Shown: positions 24,385-33,185, counted from the stretch's first letter. The stretch: DNA of 64,000 nt from Streptomyces rimosus (GCF_008704655.1 NZ_CP023688.1:8931001-8995000), one strand, 5' to 3'. Program-made: numbers and translations. The notes: generated from the sequence alone by a model not told the origin.

Positions 24385-25614
24385 TCACTCGGCCGACGCC
24401 TCCGAAGCGACGCGCGGCCCCTCCACGGCCGGGCGCAGACGCGGGACGCGCGCCCCGCAGACCGCACCGGCGGCCCAGGCCGCCGAGGCCAGTAGCAGGG
24501 CTCCGGCCAGTCCGCCGTGTGCCAGGGACCAGCCGCCGACCGCCGCGCCGAGCCCACCGCCGGCCATCATTGCCCCGGCCACCCACGACTGCGTCTCGGC
24601 CTCCTCGCCCTTGCCCGCGTGGTCGGCTGCCGTGCCGTATACGGAGGCGAAGCAGGGGCCCAGGCAGAAGCCGACCGGCAGGCAGGCCAGCGGGACGAGG
24701 AAGGGGTGGACGAAGCTCGCGACGGCCAGCAGCAGGAGACATACCGCGTTTCCGCCCAGGGGCACAGTGGGGTGCATCAGGCGCTGGGCGGCCCGGGTGG
24801 GGAGACCGCCGAGCAGTGCGCCGCCCGCCATGCTGGCCAACGCGATGAGACTCAGCAGCGCTCCGCCGGCCAGCGTCACCTCGCCCTTGCGCCCGTAGGA
24901 GGCCAGCGAGACCTCCATGACGTTCACACCGAGGAAGAAACAGAACGCGACGCTGAAGACCCGGCGCAGTGCCGCCGAGCGCAGCGGGCCGGCCCAATGC
25001 TCCCGCGTCGGCGCTTCCTTGAGCGCCCGGGCACCGGCGCCGCGCAGGCCCAGCGGCACCGCGACGGACACCAGCAGCCCGCAGACCAGCAGCGCGGCAT
25101 CCGGTGTGATGCTGCGCGCCAGGGCGACCGCCGCGACCGGGCCGATCATGAAGCCGAAGTCCGCCAGGACGGAGTCCAGGGCCAGCGCGGTCGTCCGCAG
25201 GTCACCCGGGACCGCCTTCCGCCACATCACGCGGGTGAGGGTGCCGATGGGCGGCAGGCTGACGGCGGCCAGTACGGACAGGCAGAACAGCGCGGTGAGG
25301 TCGGCGTGGGCACGCGCGGCGGCGACGAACAGCAGCAGCGTGCCGAGGTGCAGGGCGAGCAGCGGCCACAGCACCGCGGCGTAGGAGTACCGGTCGAGCA
25401 GCCTGCCCCGCAGCGGCGTGGTCATCGCGCCGAACGACGCGGCCGCGACCACCAGGGTGGCGCCGCCGTAATCGAGATGGTGCGACCCCAGGGCCAGCAG
25501 GGACACCGCGTACATGCCCGGCTGGAGCTTGGCCGTCAGCGCGGCGACGGCCGACAGGCGGAAGCCGGGTACCGCGAAGAGCAGCCGGTACTTGCGCACC
25601 AGATCCGTCGCCAA
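24385..25614 (-). CDS. MFS transporter
   Basis: About 409 residues with 12 predicted hydrophobic segments in two halves; GRLLDRYSYAAVLWPLLALH carries the loop 2-3 pattern and MMAGGGLGAAVGGWSLAHGG lies near the end. The likely start is TTG 25614, which has GAGGAG eight bases upstream; a GTG at 25650 would add 12 residues but lacks a ribosome site. It is last in a minus-strand run with a broken folE, queE and an ATP-grasp gene, so it may have exported the product of that pathway. It converges with the kinase remnant on the other strand. Confidence 0.85.
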   Translation of the reverse strand: MATDLVRKYRLLFAVPGFRLSAVAALTAKLQPGMYAVSLLALGSHHLDYGGATLVVAAASFGAMTTPLRGRLLDRYSYAAVLWPLLALHLGTLLLFVAAARAHADLTALFCLSVLAAVSLPPIGTLTRVMWRKAVPGDLRTTALALDSVLADFGFMIGPVAAVALARSITPDAALLVCGLLVSVAVPLGLRGAGARALKEAPTREHWAGPLRSAALRRVFSVAFCFFLGVNVMEVSLASYGRKGEVTLAGGALLSLIALASMAGGALLGGLPTRAAQRLMHPTVPLGGNAVCLLLLAVASFVHPFLVPLACLPVGFCLGPCFASVYGTAADHAGKGEEAETQSWVAGAMMAGGGLGAAVGGWSLAHGGLAGALLLASAAWAAGAVCGARVPRLRPAVEGPRVASEASAE

Positions 25615-25707
25615 CAGGGGGTCTCCTCGATCGTCGGTGCGCCGGTGCACGCCGTACGGCAGCGCCGCCGCGGCCGGTGCGCGGGCCGTCCGTCGTCACT
25701 TCGCACG

Positions 25708-26236
25708 TCACTTCGCGCCGAGCTGGGCGAAGATTTCCGCCCGGGCGTGCTCCGACTTCTCGAACACACCGCGGAAAACGGAGGACGACATGGTCGACGG
25801 CGTGCGGATACCCCGCATGGTCATACAGAGATGTTCCCCCCGACCCACCACGGCCAGATCGTCCGTACCGGTGATGTCGGCGATCTCGTCCGCGATATCG
25901 CTCACGAGACGTTCCTGTACCTGCAGTTTGTGTGCGTGCTTGTGCGCGATACGGGCGAACTTCGACAGCCCGAGCAGCGTGCCGCTACACGGTCATGCCG
26001 GAGACCATGACCGTCTGCCCCAGGGTGCCGCTCTCGAACAGGGTGTCCACTTTCCCCGCGTCGTATTCCACGAACTCCTTCCATCACTTGGCATAACGCC
26101 GTGGCGTTTCGAGCAGCCCCGCAGGGGTCGGGTCCTCACCGATCTCGACGAGGATCTGCCGCGCCGGCTCTTCGAGCCGCCCGACATCGACCGTCGCATC
26201 AGGCATTTCCTGTTTCTGCCAGACGATTTTCATCAT
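25708..26236 (-). pseudogene. folE: GTP cyclohydrolase I, inactivated (folE/toyD-like)
   Basis: Two reading frames together give a GTP cyclohydrolase I. The first part, from ATG 26236, reads VDVGRLEEPARQILVEIGED, LLETPRRYAK, then a TGA stop (26084-26086) where the family has Trp. It continues as WKEFVEYDAGKVDTLFESG and VMVSGMTV to a TAG stop (25985-25987). A frame change then leads to LLGLSKFARIAHKHAHKLQV, QERLVSDIADEIADITGTDD, VVGRGEHLCMTMRG and the normal C-terminus. About 20 residues that should carry the zinc-binding CEHH motif are missing at the junction. The gene overlaps the queE stop codon, so it was once coupled to it. With two stops, a shift and loss of the active site it cannot make an active enzyme. 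Confidence 0.85.
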
Positions 26237-26970
26237 CACACCCCCCTGCGATTGCCCCACGCGTGCACATGGATACGCGTCGAGATGTTCCAGCGCCGCG
26301 CCACGACGGCGTCGGCGAGCAACGCCAGACGGTCGGACAGCGTTTCCTGGTCCTGCCCCTCCGGCATGATCCAGACGGACTCCAGCCCGTACCGGGCGAC
26401 GATGTCCGCCACCTCATCGAGGTCCCCCGGATCCCGGCAGACGAATGTGAAGGCGGCGCCGCGTGTGGCGTTCAGGGCCCGCAGCGCCTCCGGCACCACG
26501 GTCTGTTCCGGGCCCATGCCGCTGTGCCGCAATGTGGGCGAGACGTTGAAACGGGGCCGCGCCGCCACCAACTCCGGCGACGGGGAAAGGGTGCCGTTGG
26601 TCTCGATCTCGACCGATACCCCGCTCTCGCCCAGCAGGCGGCAGAGGCGGGCCACGGTCCGCTGCTGCTGGAGCGGTTCGCCGCCGGAGACGACGACGAG
26701 CCGGACGTCCGTGACCAGGAGCCGTTCCGCCACCTCCGCGACATTCATCGCGTGCAATTCGGCCTTCGGGTCGTACGCCGTGCCCGCGTCGCTGCGCCCG
26801 GCCCAGTCCCAGGTGTACGGCGTATCGCACCACGTACACGTCAGATTGCACCCGCCGAGCCGGACGAAGGAACAGCTGCGCCCCATGGACGGGCCCTCGC
26901 CCTGGATCGTCGGACCGAAGATCTCATTGACGACGATCTTCCGGTCGGACCCCGTTCCCCGTGCCCTCAT
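26236..26970 (-). CDS. queE: 7-carboxy-7-deazaguanine synthase (radical SAM)
   Basis: 244 residues. QueE converts 6-carboxy-tetrahydropterin to 7-carboxy-7-deazaguanine, the step that makes the 7-deazapurine core of queuosine, preQ0 nucleoside antibiotics and some DNA modifications. The radical SAM cluster motif is CNLTCTWCDTPYTWDW (C-x3-C-x2-C). The N-terminal NEIFGPTIQGEGPSMGRSCSF, the SAM-binding VVVSGGEPLQQQR, EIETNGT and the C-terminal TRIHVHAWGNRRGV all fit. The ATG overlaps the upstream ATP-grasp stop by 4 bp, and its own stop overlaps the folE start. queD and queC are not in the window, so any pathway would need them elsewhere. Confidence 0.92.
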   Translation of the reverse strand: MRARGTGSDRKIVVNEIFGPTIQGEGPSMGRSCSFVRLGGCNLTCTWCDTPYTWDWAGRSDAGTAYDPKAELHAMNVAEVAERLLVTDVRLVVVSGGEPLQQQRTVARLCRLLGESGVSVEIETNGTLSPSPELVAARPRFNVSPTLRHSGMGPEQTVVPEALRALNATRGAAFTFVCRDPGDLDEVADIVARYGLESVWIMPEGQDQETLSDRLALLADAVVARRWNISTRIHVHAWGNRRGV

Positions 26971-27785
26971 CGCACAGCGCTCATTTCCCACGGTAGGTGG
27001 CCCAGGTACGGGGTGTTTCCGACACCCCGTACGCAGCTGAGCTCGGGCAGCCGGCCGATCCACTGGTGAGACATCCACCAGGTCAGGGTCTCGGCGGACG
27101 GATTCATTCCTGGGACGGCGTCGTTGAGGTGGCGGTGGTCGAAGGTGGCGTCGAGCCAGTGTTTCCCGCCATAGTTCATAGTATTCACCGCGATTTCCCG
27201 GCCGCGGACGTACTGTTCCACCAGCCACCTGCGGACCGGTTCGCGGAAATGGTCGATTGTCTCCAGCCGGTGGAGGCCGGTCAGCGCCGCTTCGTCGGCC
27301 AGCAGCGCGGCACCGTGGGAGCCGTCCCCGGAGATGAGTTTCGCGATGGCCGGGAACCCGACCTCGCGAGCCGTGACGGGAATGTCCGCGGCCGAACCGA
27401 CCAGCCGGTACCGGGGAATGCGCAGCCCCGCCTGCTCGGCAACCCGGCGCATGACGTCCTTGTGGCTGCGGGCACGGGCCAGTTCCACGCAGTTCCCGGG
27501 AAGACCGAGCGCGTGGGCCAGATGGTCGGCGAGGCCGGCGGACGAATCGTTGCCGGAGAGGACCGCGCGGACATCGTCGCGGTACGGCTCCAGACGTTCC
27601 AGCACACCTTCGGTATCCCGTGCGTAGAGCGAGATGTCGTCCCCGTCCGCGTGGTCGGGCCGGCGTTTCTCCAGCAGCTCTTCGTTGAAGGCGTACACCG
27701 AAATGAGCCTGTGCCCTCGGTCCCGCACCGCCTTCTTGTACTTGACGCCGGACTTCACCGGATGGATGACGACGACGCTGGGCAT
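26967..27785 (-). CDS. ATP-grasp ligase, C-terminally shortened
   Basis: 272 residues from ATG 27785, which has GGAGGGGG upstream. The N-terminal half looks like an ATP-grasp carboxylate-amine ligase (VVVIHPVKSGVKYKKAVRDR, VLSGNDSSAGLADHLAHALG, NCVELARARSHKDVMRRVAE, ATP-binding VGFPAIAKLISGDGSHGAAL, LVEQYVRGREIAVNTMNYGG). After about residue 215 the sequence no longer resembles the family, and the C-terminal block that supplies the second metal ligands (an ExN motif) is not found. Typical members have about 400 residues. The gene starts the queE-folE-MFS run and is coupled to queE by an ATGA overlap. It may be truncated and inactive, like the folE remnant. Confidence 0.7.
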   Translation of the reverse strand: MPSVVVIHPVKSGVKYKKAVRDRGHRLISVYAFNEELLEKRRPDHADGDDISLYARDTEGVLERLEPYRDDVRAVLSGNDSSAGLADHLAHALGLPGNCVELARARSHKDVMRRVAEQAGLRIPRYRLVGSAADIPVTAREVGFPAIAKLISGDGSHGAALLADEAALTGLHRLETIDHFREPVRRWLVEQYVRGREIAVNTMNYGGKHWLDATFDHRHLNDAVPGMNPSAETLTWWMSHQWIGRLPELSCVRGVGNTPYLGHLPWEMSAVR

Positions 27786-28244
27786 ACGGAATCCCCCTCC
27801 GTCGGGTCGGACACCGAGGACGCGCACCACGCGCACACCGAAGCCGACCGTGGCACATGCGCGGAAAGTCAGGGGCGCTGTCACCAACCCTGGCAAGGAA
27901 TGGCCCGGTTGACGCTGCCCGGCAAAGCGATGCCCGTGGGGGAAAGGCGTATCCCACGGGCGGACCGTACGCCGGGGCCGTGTTGCTCCCGACGTACCGA
28001 TTGAGCGCGAACCCCGATTTCTCTAGATCACAATAAAACGCAACACGCTATCCGTACCCTTCCCTGTGCCACCGGACCTTATTAGTCCCACTTATCCGGT
28101 CTCCGTGGACGGCGGGTTCCTCTCGATTCTGCCCGTACGGACGGCGAGTTCGCGGGCCCGTGGCGTGAACTCGCCACCGCGGATCACGGATCGTGGGCCA
28201 CCAGGCATAGGCACCGGGCCGCGCTGCCCTTACCGTTCTTCACC
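27786..28244. other. Divergent intergenic region
   Basis: About 0.46 kb between the ATP-grasp gene (minus) and an SDR gene (plus). The part from 28010 to 28085 is AT-rich for this genome (ATTTCTCTAGATCACAATAA) and probably holds divergent promoters, but no -35/-10 pair is convincing. I looked for a preQ1-type riboswitch because of the downstream queE and saw none. Confidence 0.4.
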
Positions 28245-29033
28245 ATGATTCCCACCACGCCGCCCCCCTCCTCGTTTCCCGTCGATGCCATAGACCTCAG
28301 CGGGCGAACCGCCCTCGTGACCGGTGCCGGCAGCGGTATCGGCAAAGCGTGCGCCATCGCCTTCGCGGCGGCGCGGGCCGCGGTGCACGTGGTCGACAAG
28401 GACGTCGAGTCGGCCGAAGCCGTCGCCGCGGAAATCGGCGGCCGGGCGCATATCGCGGACCTGGCCGATCCCGCCGCGATCGAGCGGCTGCCGGCCGAGG
28501 CCGACATCCTCGTCAACAACGCCGGATTCCAGCACGTGGCCCCGCTCACCGCATTCCCGCCGGAACGGTTCGCGCTGATGCAGCAGGTGATGGTCACCGC
28601 ACCGTTCCTCCTGCTGCGGCGCACGCTGCCGTACATGTACGCGAACGGCTGGGGCAGGGTCGTGAACATCTCCAGCGTCCACGGGCGGCGGGCGAGCGCC
28701 TACAAGGCCGCCTACGTCGCCGCGAAGCACGCCTTGGAGGGGCTGAGCAAGGTCACGGCCATGGAGGGCGCGGAGCACGGCGTGACCAGCAACTGCATCA
28801 ACCCCGGCTACGTCCGTACGCCGCTGGTCGAGAAGCAGATCCGCGACCAGGCCGCCGCGCACGGGATCGACCCCGCGGACGTGCTCAATGACGTATTGCT
28901 GGCCCGGTCACCGATCAAGCGCTTGCTGGAGCCCGAGGAGGTCGCCGCGGCGGCGCTGTGGCTGTGCTCGCCGCACGCCGGTTACGTGAACGGCGCCTCC
29001 GTACCCCTGGACGGCGGCTGGGGAGCCGGCTGA
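28245..29033 (+). CDS. SDR oxidoreductase, 3-hydroxybutyrate dehydrogenase type
   Basis: 262 residues of classical short-chain dehydrogenase. The NAD-binding motif is TALVTGAGSGIGKACA, the structural NNAG is ILVNNAGFQHVAPL, the catalytic Ser is in VVNISSVHGRRAS, and the catalytic Tyr-Lys are in KAAYVAAKHALEG. The CINPGYVRTPLVEKQI and RLLEPEEVAAAALWLCSP segments are typical of D-3-hydroxybutyrate dehydrogenases, which interconvert 3-hydroxybutyrate and acetoacetate. It begins with a Pro-rich stretch (MIPTTPPPSSFP). It stands alone; the next plus-strand gene, a DoxX protein, begins about 180 bp later. Confidence 0.88.
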   Translation: MIPTTPPPSSFPVDAIDLSGRTALVTGAGSGIGKACAIAFAAARAAVHVVDKDVESAEAVAAEIGGRAHIADLADPAAIERLPAEADILVNNAGFQHVAPLTAFPPERFALMQQVMVTAPFLLLRRTLPYMYANGWGRVVNISSVHGRRASAYKAAYVAAKHALEGLSKVTAMEGAEHGVTSNCINPGYVRTPLVEKQIRDQAAAHGIDPADVLNDVLLARSPIKRLLEPEEVAAAALWLCSPHAGYVNGASVPLDGGWGAG

Positions 29034-29215
29034 CCCGCCCCGGCACACACACTGAGACCCGGCACACACACTGACACCGGCGGGCACCGGTCCTCCGCCC
29101 CGGATGCTCCCCGCCCCTCACCTGAATGGCCGAGTGGACGAGGCCGCGACGGGTCGGGGGAGCGACGATGGGCACGCGGAGGGGACTGTCCCTGCCAGCT
29201 GCTCCAGGAGTCACC

Positions 29216-29752
29216 GTGACCTGTTTCGACCGACGAGATCTGGGCCTGCTGCTGCTCCGGGCAGGCGCAGGCGGTGTGCTGGCCGCGCACGGCGCACAGA
29301 AGCTGTTCGGCTGGTTCGGCGGCGGCGGGCTTGAGGGGACCGGCCAGTTCATGGAGTCCGTCGGGTACGTACCGGGCAAGGCGAACGCGACGGTCGCGGG
29401 GCTCACCGAGGTCGGCAGCGGTGTGCTGCTGGCCCTGGGCCTGGCGACCCCGGCCGCCGGCGCGGCCGCCGCCGGAGCGATGGCGGGTGCCGCCGTCGTA
29501 CACCAGCCCAACGGCTTCTTCGCGCAGGACGGCGGCTACGAGCACCCCGCCTACCTCGGCCTGACAGCCACCGGCCTCGGCATCACAGGCCCCGGCAGGC
29601 TCTCCCTCGACCACGCCTTCGGCCACGTCTTCAACCGTGGCTGGATGGTCCCGGCAGCGCTCGCGGCGACGGGCGTGGCCACGGGGCTGGTGGTGGGGGC
29701 GCGTAATAAGAGGGTGCGGCAGGAGGAGCAGGGGAGCGCGGCGGGGGAGTGA
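29216..29752 (+). CDS. DoxX-family membrane protein
   Basis: About 178 residues with four hydrophobic helices (LLLLRAGAGGVLAAHGAQKL, AGLTEVGSGVLLALGLATPA, AAGAMAGAAVVH, WMVPAALAATGVATGLVVGA). The AHGAQKLFGWFGGGG block is the DoxX family signature. DoxX proteins are small membrane proteins linked to thiosulfate oxidation or redox stress; the actinobacterial ones have no proven activity. GTG 29216 follows GGAG with a five-base spacer and gives the usual MTCFDRRDLG start; ATG 29168, also with a GGGGGAG site, is an alternative. Confidence 0.8.
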   Translation: MTCFDRRDLGLLLLRAGAGGVLAAHGAQKLFGWFGGGGLEGTGQFMESVGYVPGKANATVAGLTEVGSGVLLALGLATPAAGAAAAGAMAGAAVVHQPNGFFAQDGGYEHPAYLGLTATGLGITGPGRLSLDHAFGHVFNRGWMVPAALAATGVATGLVVGARNKRVRQEEQGSAAGE

Positions 29753-29945
29753 CGGGGCCGTGCCGTGTCAACCCTGCCTCGCCCGCCCCGTACCGCACGA
29801 TGTGGAAACCCCGAACCCGCCCTCGCCGCCCCGGATCTGCACGTGGTGATGTGCTGTGCGCTGTGCACCCTTACCTGTACGCGATGCTGAGCTGCACTGT
29901 CAGTGGGGAATCGAACCCCAGCGTTGCTCTTCACGCACCAGGAGT

Positions 29946-29966
29946 GGGCCGGAAAACCGCCGGCCC
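29946..29966. terminator. Hairpin between convergent genes
   Basis: GGGCCGG-AAAACCG-CCGGCCC forms a 7-bp GC-only stem with a 7-nt loop. On the minus strand the loop is T-rich. It separates the DoxX gene and the convergent DIP1984-family gene and may act as a terminator. Confidence 0.4.
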
Positions 29967-30031
29967 TCGGTGTGTGCACGCCTCCGGAACGACTACCTGC
30001 TCCACATCGGCGTCCGCTGCCGGCCGCCTGC

Positions 30032-30502
30032 TCAGTCCAGCAGATCGGCTTCCCAGTTCGTCCGCTGGATCGCCACGTCGATCTCCCGGACCTCCCGCGC
30101 GATGAGGTCCGCCTGCCGCCGCAGTTCCGCGACCGGCAGCGCCGGAAGCGTCAGCAGCTCGGACCGGAGCTGCCGGCCGTACCCGCGCTCGCCCGTCCCC
30201 GCCGCCGCGTCCGCGGCCGAGGTGACCACCGAGTGACGCAGCCGCAGCACGTCCCGGCGCGCGAGCGCGTCGGTGAGCGTGCCGTGCCGGCCCATGTCCA
30301 CGGCGGCGTTGGTGCGGTTGATGCGCCGGATCAGCGTCTCCAGGGTGGCCAGCACCTCGTCCGCCTCGGCCAGCAGTTCGGCCGCGTCCTCGGCGGGCGT
30401 CTCGCCCTCCTGGTACCGCGCGCTGCTGACGACGCGCGCACGCAGCTGTTCCACACGCCGCGCCGCCTCCGCGCGTTCCGCCAGTGCTTCGGCGAGTTTC
30501 AC
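30032..30502 (-). CDS. DIP1984-family protein
   Basis: 156 residues, almost wholly helical with heptad-like patterns: KLAEALAERAEAARRVEQLR, EADEVLATLETLIRRINRTN, LRRQADLIAREVREIDVAIQ, RTNWEADLL. The repeated IRRINRTN and DVAIQRTNWEAD ends are the hallmark of the DIP1984 family (septicolysin-like in older annotations), whose function is unknown. The GTG at 30502 has AGGAGG six bases upstream, which rules out the much longer frame that continues upstream. Confidence 0.85.
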   Translation of the reverse strand: MKLAEALAERAEAARRVEQLRARVVSSARYQEGETPAEDAAELLAEADEVLATLETLIRRINRTNAAVDMGRHGTLTDALARRDVLRLRHSVVTSAADAAAGTGERGYGRQLRSELLTLPALPVAELRRQADLIAREVREIDVAIQRTNWEADLLD

Positions 30503-30742
30503 TGTCCACCTCCTCTGTGCAGCTGTGAGTCCGCGCAAGTATACGGATGCAAATATGCCTATTCGCACCTGGTTTTCGCGATCGGGCCCGTCATTGCCGG
30601 ACCATGGCAGCAAGAAGCCGTCAACTCTTGCCTGCTCTACGCATGATGCGTCGACCTCGGGCCGGGAAAGGCTGGGGCGCCAGGCCCGGAGCGGCGCTCG
30701 CGAGGCCGGCGCTACGGACCAGGCCAGGAAAGACGGCGAACC

Positions 30743-31540
30743 ATGACGACGACGCGAGCAAACACGCCCCACGGGACGGACGGCCCGCCACTGCCCCCGC
30801 CCCGAACCGGCCGGACCGCCCACCGTTCCCCGGGCCGGGCACGTCTCACCGGCATCGCACTGATCGCGCTGGCCGCCATCTCGGCATTGTCCTGCTACGT
30901 CACCTTCGCCGCGTGGCTGCCCGCGGACATCAAGCACTACCGGGACTACGTGGCCGCCCGACCGTGCCCCGCCCACCCGCGGCCGGAAGTGGCGCACGAC
31001 TGCCTTCGTACGGTCTCGTTCACGGTCGAGAACACGGAAGTCAGAGGCGGGCGGAACGGCAGCTACAAGGCGACCCTGTCCGGCGCGCCGGCCGGTAACG
31101 GGGAAGCGGTCTTCGGTGACCCCGATCCGGTGCTCGAAACACTCGAGCCGGGCGACCGGATCACCGGTACGGTCTGGCGCGGCCGCGTCATGACGATCAG
31201 CAAAGCGGGTGCGGAACAAACCACCTCCGACGCACCACGCGACGAGCCCCAGATGACAGCCGCCCTCGGCACGTTCCTGGGCCTGCTGGCCGCCATGACC
31301 CTGCTCTTCGGCACCGTCCGGCTGACCAGTCCCCGATCCCACGCCCCCTTCACCTGGCGCCCGTACGGCAGACCCCTGTTCATAGCCATGGCGATCACCT
31401 GCGCCGCCGTGGGCTTCCTGACCCTGCTGCTCGGGCTCCCGTGGTGGCTGGTGCCGGCCGTTTCCGCACCGGCGGTGGGGTACACGGGGTGGGCGTTCTA
31501 CCGGTACCGACGGCAGACGGAAGCCGCTCAAGCGGCGTAA
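30743..31540 (+). CDS. Membrane protein of unknown function
   Basis: 265 residues. A Pro/Arg-rich N-terminal tail is followed by a membrane helix (GIALIALAAISALSCYVTFA). An extracytoplasmic domain of about 110 residues with two Cys comes next, then a second helix (AALGTFLGLLAAMTLLFGTV). After a short basic loop come two closely spaced helices (LFIAMAITCAAVGFLTLLLG and the following hydrophobic stretch). No family is recognised. The start ATG has a weak purine-rich site. Its last 13 bases overlap the end of the convergent macro-domain gene. Confidence 0.7.
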   Translation: MTTTRANTPHGTDGPPLPPPRTGRTAHRSPGRARLTGIALIALAAISALSCYVTFAAWLPADIKHYRDYVAARPCPAHPRPEVAHDCLRTVSFTVENTEVRGGRNGSYKATLSGAPAGNGEAVFGDPDPVLETLEPGDRITGTVWRGRVMTISKAGAEQTTSDAPRDEPQMTAALGTFLGLLAAMTLLFGTVRLTSPRSHAPFTWRPYGRPLFIAMAITCAAVGFLTLLLGLPWWLVPAVSAPAVGYTGWAFYRYRRQTEAAQAA

Positions 31541-31989
31541 ACGGTGGTGGGTACGCCGCGGGCGCACAAGGTCTTGTTGATGATCGGCTCGATGCGTTCC
31601 CACTTGCCACCGGCGAGACCGCAGCCGTTGCGCGGCATGTGGACGGATGCCTGGTGGGCGAGGGCTTGGTCGGCGACGGTGTGCAGACAGCGTTCGACGG
31701 CCTCGTAACGGATGGGCGAGCCGCCGCTGCCGGTCTTCATCCCGCGTTGCGCGACCATGTTGGCAACCCAGGTGTCAGCTCGCACCTGCACCATTTGCAC
31801 GGCACCGAGCGCGAAGTCGTTCTCGGCGCGCGCACGGTGCCAGCGGCGGTACGCCCGCTCCGGTTCGGGCCAGCGCCGCGAGACGGCCAGGACGAAGCCC
31901 TTGCCCGAGCCGCCGAGGTCGACAACGGGACGCGGCCGCCGACCGCGTGAATCCGAGCGCCCCTGCCGCGCGACAACGCCGATAGCCAT
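31528..31989 (-). CDS. Macro-domain (ADP-ribose-binding) protein, divergent N-terminus
   Basis: 153 residues. The C-terminal two thirds are a clear Poa1p/Appr-1''-p phosphatase-like macro domain: GSGKGFVLAVSRRWPEPERAY, ADTWVANMVAQRGM, IRYEAVERCLHTVADQALAH, the ADP-ribose loop VHMPRNGCGLAGGKWERIEP and a final VPTTVYA strand. These enzymes bind or hydrolyse ADP-ribose derivatives. The first 25 residues (MAIGVVARQGRSDSRGRRPR) do not match the usual GDAT...AHVCND start, and the normal CNDLGGWG is reduced to VVDLGGSG, so the substrate-binding Asn is lost. The gene may be decaying at its 5' end or have a changed activity. Confidence 0.65.
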   Translation of the reverse strand: MAIGVVARQGRSDSRGRRPRPVVDLGGSGKGFVLAVSRRWPEPERAYRRWHRARAENDFALGAVQMVQVRADTWVANMVAQRGMKTGSGGSPIRYEAVERCLHTVADQALAHQASVHMPRNGCGLAGGKWERIEPIINKTLCARGVPTTVYAA

Positions 31990-32069
31990 ACCGATACCGT
32001 GCGTCGAGGTTTCGGTACGGGTGCGGAAGACGTGTCTTCGCGCCTGTGACTAGTGAGGGAGCGTGTGCG

Positions 32070-33185
32070 TTGCGGATACGAGCGGCTCTGGTGGAAGTCC
32101 CCGGTGGGCCCTTCGGCGTTCAGGAGCTGGAGCTTGAAGCGCCCAGGGCGGACGAGATGCTGGTGCGGATCACCGCTGCGGGGATCTGCCACACCGACCT
32201 GAGCATGCGGCGGATGTGGCCGCCGCAGCGGCTGCCGATGGTCTTCGGGCATGAGGGGGCCGGGGTCGTCGAGGCGGTGGGGGACGCGGTGAGCGGGTTT
32301 GTGCCCGGGGACACCGTGTGCCTGACGTACCGGAGTTGTGGTGGCTGTGCGCAGTGTGCGGTGGGTGAGCCTGCTTACTGCGAGGACGCCGGGGCTCTGA
32401 ATGCCGGTGGCTGTCGGCCCGACGGCAGTAGTCCGCTTTCCCGTACGGACGGCGCCCCGGTCCACGGGAACTTCTTCGGCCAGTCCGCTTTCGCGTCGCA
32501 CTGCCTCACCACCGAGAGCAACACCGTCAAGATTCCCGCGGATATCCCCGCGGCCGTTGCTGCTCCTCTGGGGTGCGGTGTTCAGACAGGGGTCGGTACG
32601 GTCCGTACGGTTCTGTGCCCGTCACCGGGCGCCACGCTGGCCGTGTTCGGTGCCGGCGGTGTCGGCCTGAGTGCCGTCATGGCCGCCGTCGCCGACGACT
32701 GCACCGTCATCGCCGTCGATCCCATCGCCGCGCGCCGCTCGCTGGCCATGGAACTGGGCGCCTCGGCGGTCATCGACCCCACCACCGAGGACGATGTGGC
32801 GGCGGCCCTCCGCGATCTCACTCACGGAGGGCCGCGTTACGCGATCGACACGACCGGAAAGCCGGCCGTGGTGTCCCAGGCGATCGGCGCCCTGCGCAAA
32901 CGGGGCACGCTCGCCCTGGTCGGTATCGGTACGGCGCAATTCGACACCCTGCCGGTGCTGACCAAGGGCCTCACCCTGCGCGGGGTGACCGAAGGCGACG
33001 CCGTACCGGCCAAGGCCATTCCAGAACTGATCGACCTTTACCGGCAGGGACGGCTTCCGCTCGAAAAACTCATCACCGAGTTCCCTTTCACCGATATCGA
33101 GGCCGCCGCGGAAGCCGCTGCCACGGGGCGCGTCGTCAAGCCCGTCCTGGTCGGGCCTGCCGCCGACGGGCCCGACAACGGCTAG
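32070..33185 (+). CDS. Zinc-dependent alcohol dehydrogenase (MDR family)
   Basis: About 371 residues of the zinc MDR family, aryl-alcohol dehydrogenase branch. The catalytic zinc site is ITAAGICHTDLSMRR and FGHEGAGVVEAVG with the later Cys in PLGCGVQTG. The structural zinc site is CGGCAQCAVGEPAYC. The nucleotide-binding motif is VFGAGGVGLSAVM, and VIAVDPIAARR suggests NAD preference. It oxidises primary or benzylic alcohols or reduces aldehydes. TTG 32070 with GAGGGAG upstream gives the usual LRIRAALVE start; GTG 32046 is in frame eight codons earlier. It is divergent from the macro-domain gene. Confidence 0.88.
   Translation: MRIRAALVEVPGGPFGVQELELEAPRADEMLVRITAAGICHTDLSMRRMWPPQRLPMVFGHEGAGVVEAVGDAVSGFVPGDTVCLTYRSCGGCAQCAVGEPAYCEDAGALNAGGCRPDGSSPLSRTDGAPVHGNFFGQSAFASHCLTTESNTVKIPADIPAAVAAPLGCGVQTGVGTVRTVLCPSPGATLAVFGAGGVGLSAVMAAVADDCTVIAVDPIAARRSLAMELGASAVIDPTTEDDVAAALRDLTHGGPRYAIDTTGKPAVVSQAIGALRKRGTLALVGIGTAQFDTLPVLTKGLTLRGVTEGDAVPAKAIPELIDLYRQGRLPLEKLITEFPFTDIEAAAEAAATGRVVKPVLVGPAADGPDNG

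Noticed and set aside
29891..29930. tRNA T-arm-like sequence on the minus strand (TGGGG-TTCGATT-CCCCA)
   Set aside because: The arm is well formed, but no matching acceptor strand, D-arm or anticodon arm was found upstream, so it is not a tRNA gene; it may be chance or an old attachment-site scar.
30503..31603. 523-residue minus-strand frame including the DIP1984 protein
   Set aside because: Only the last 156 residues match the family, and a strong AGGAGG-GTG start is at 30502; the rest is opposite the membrane-protein gene.
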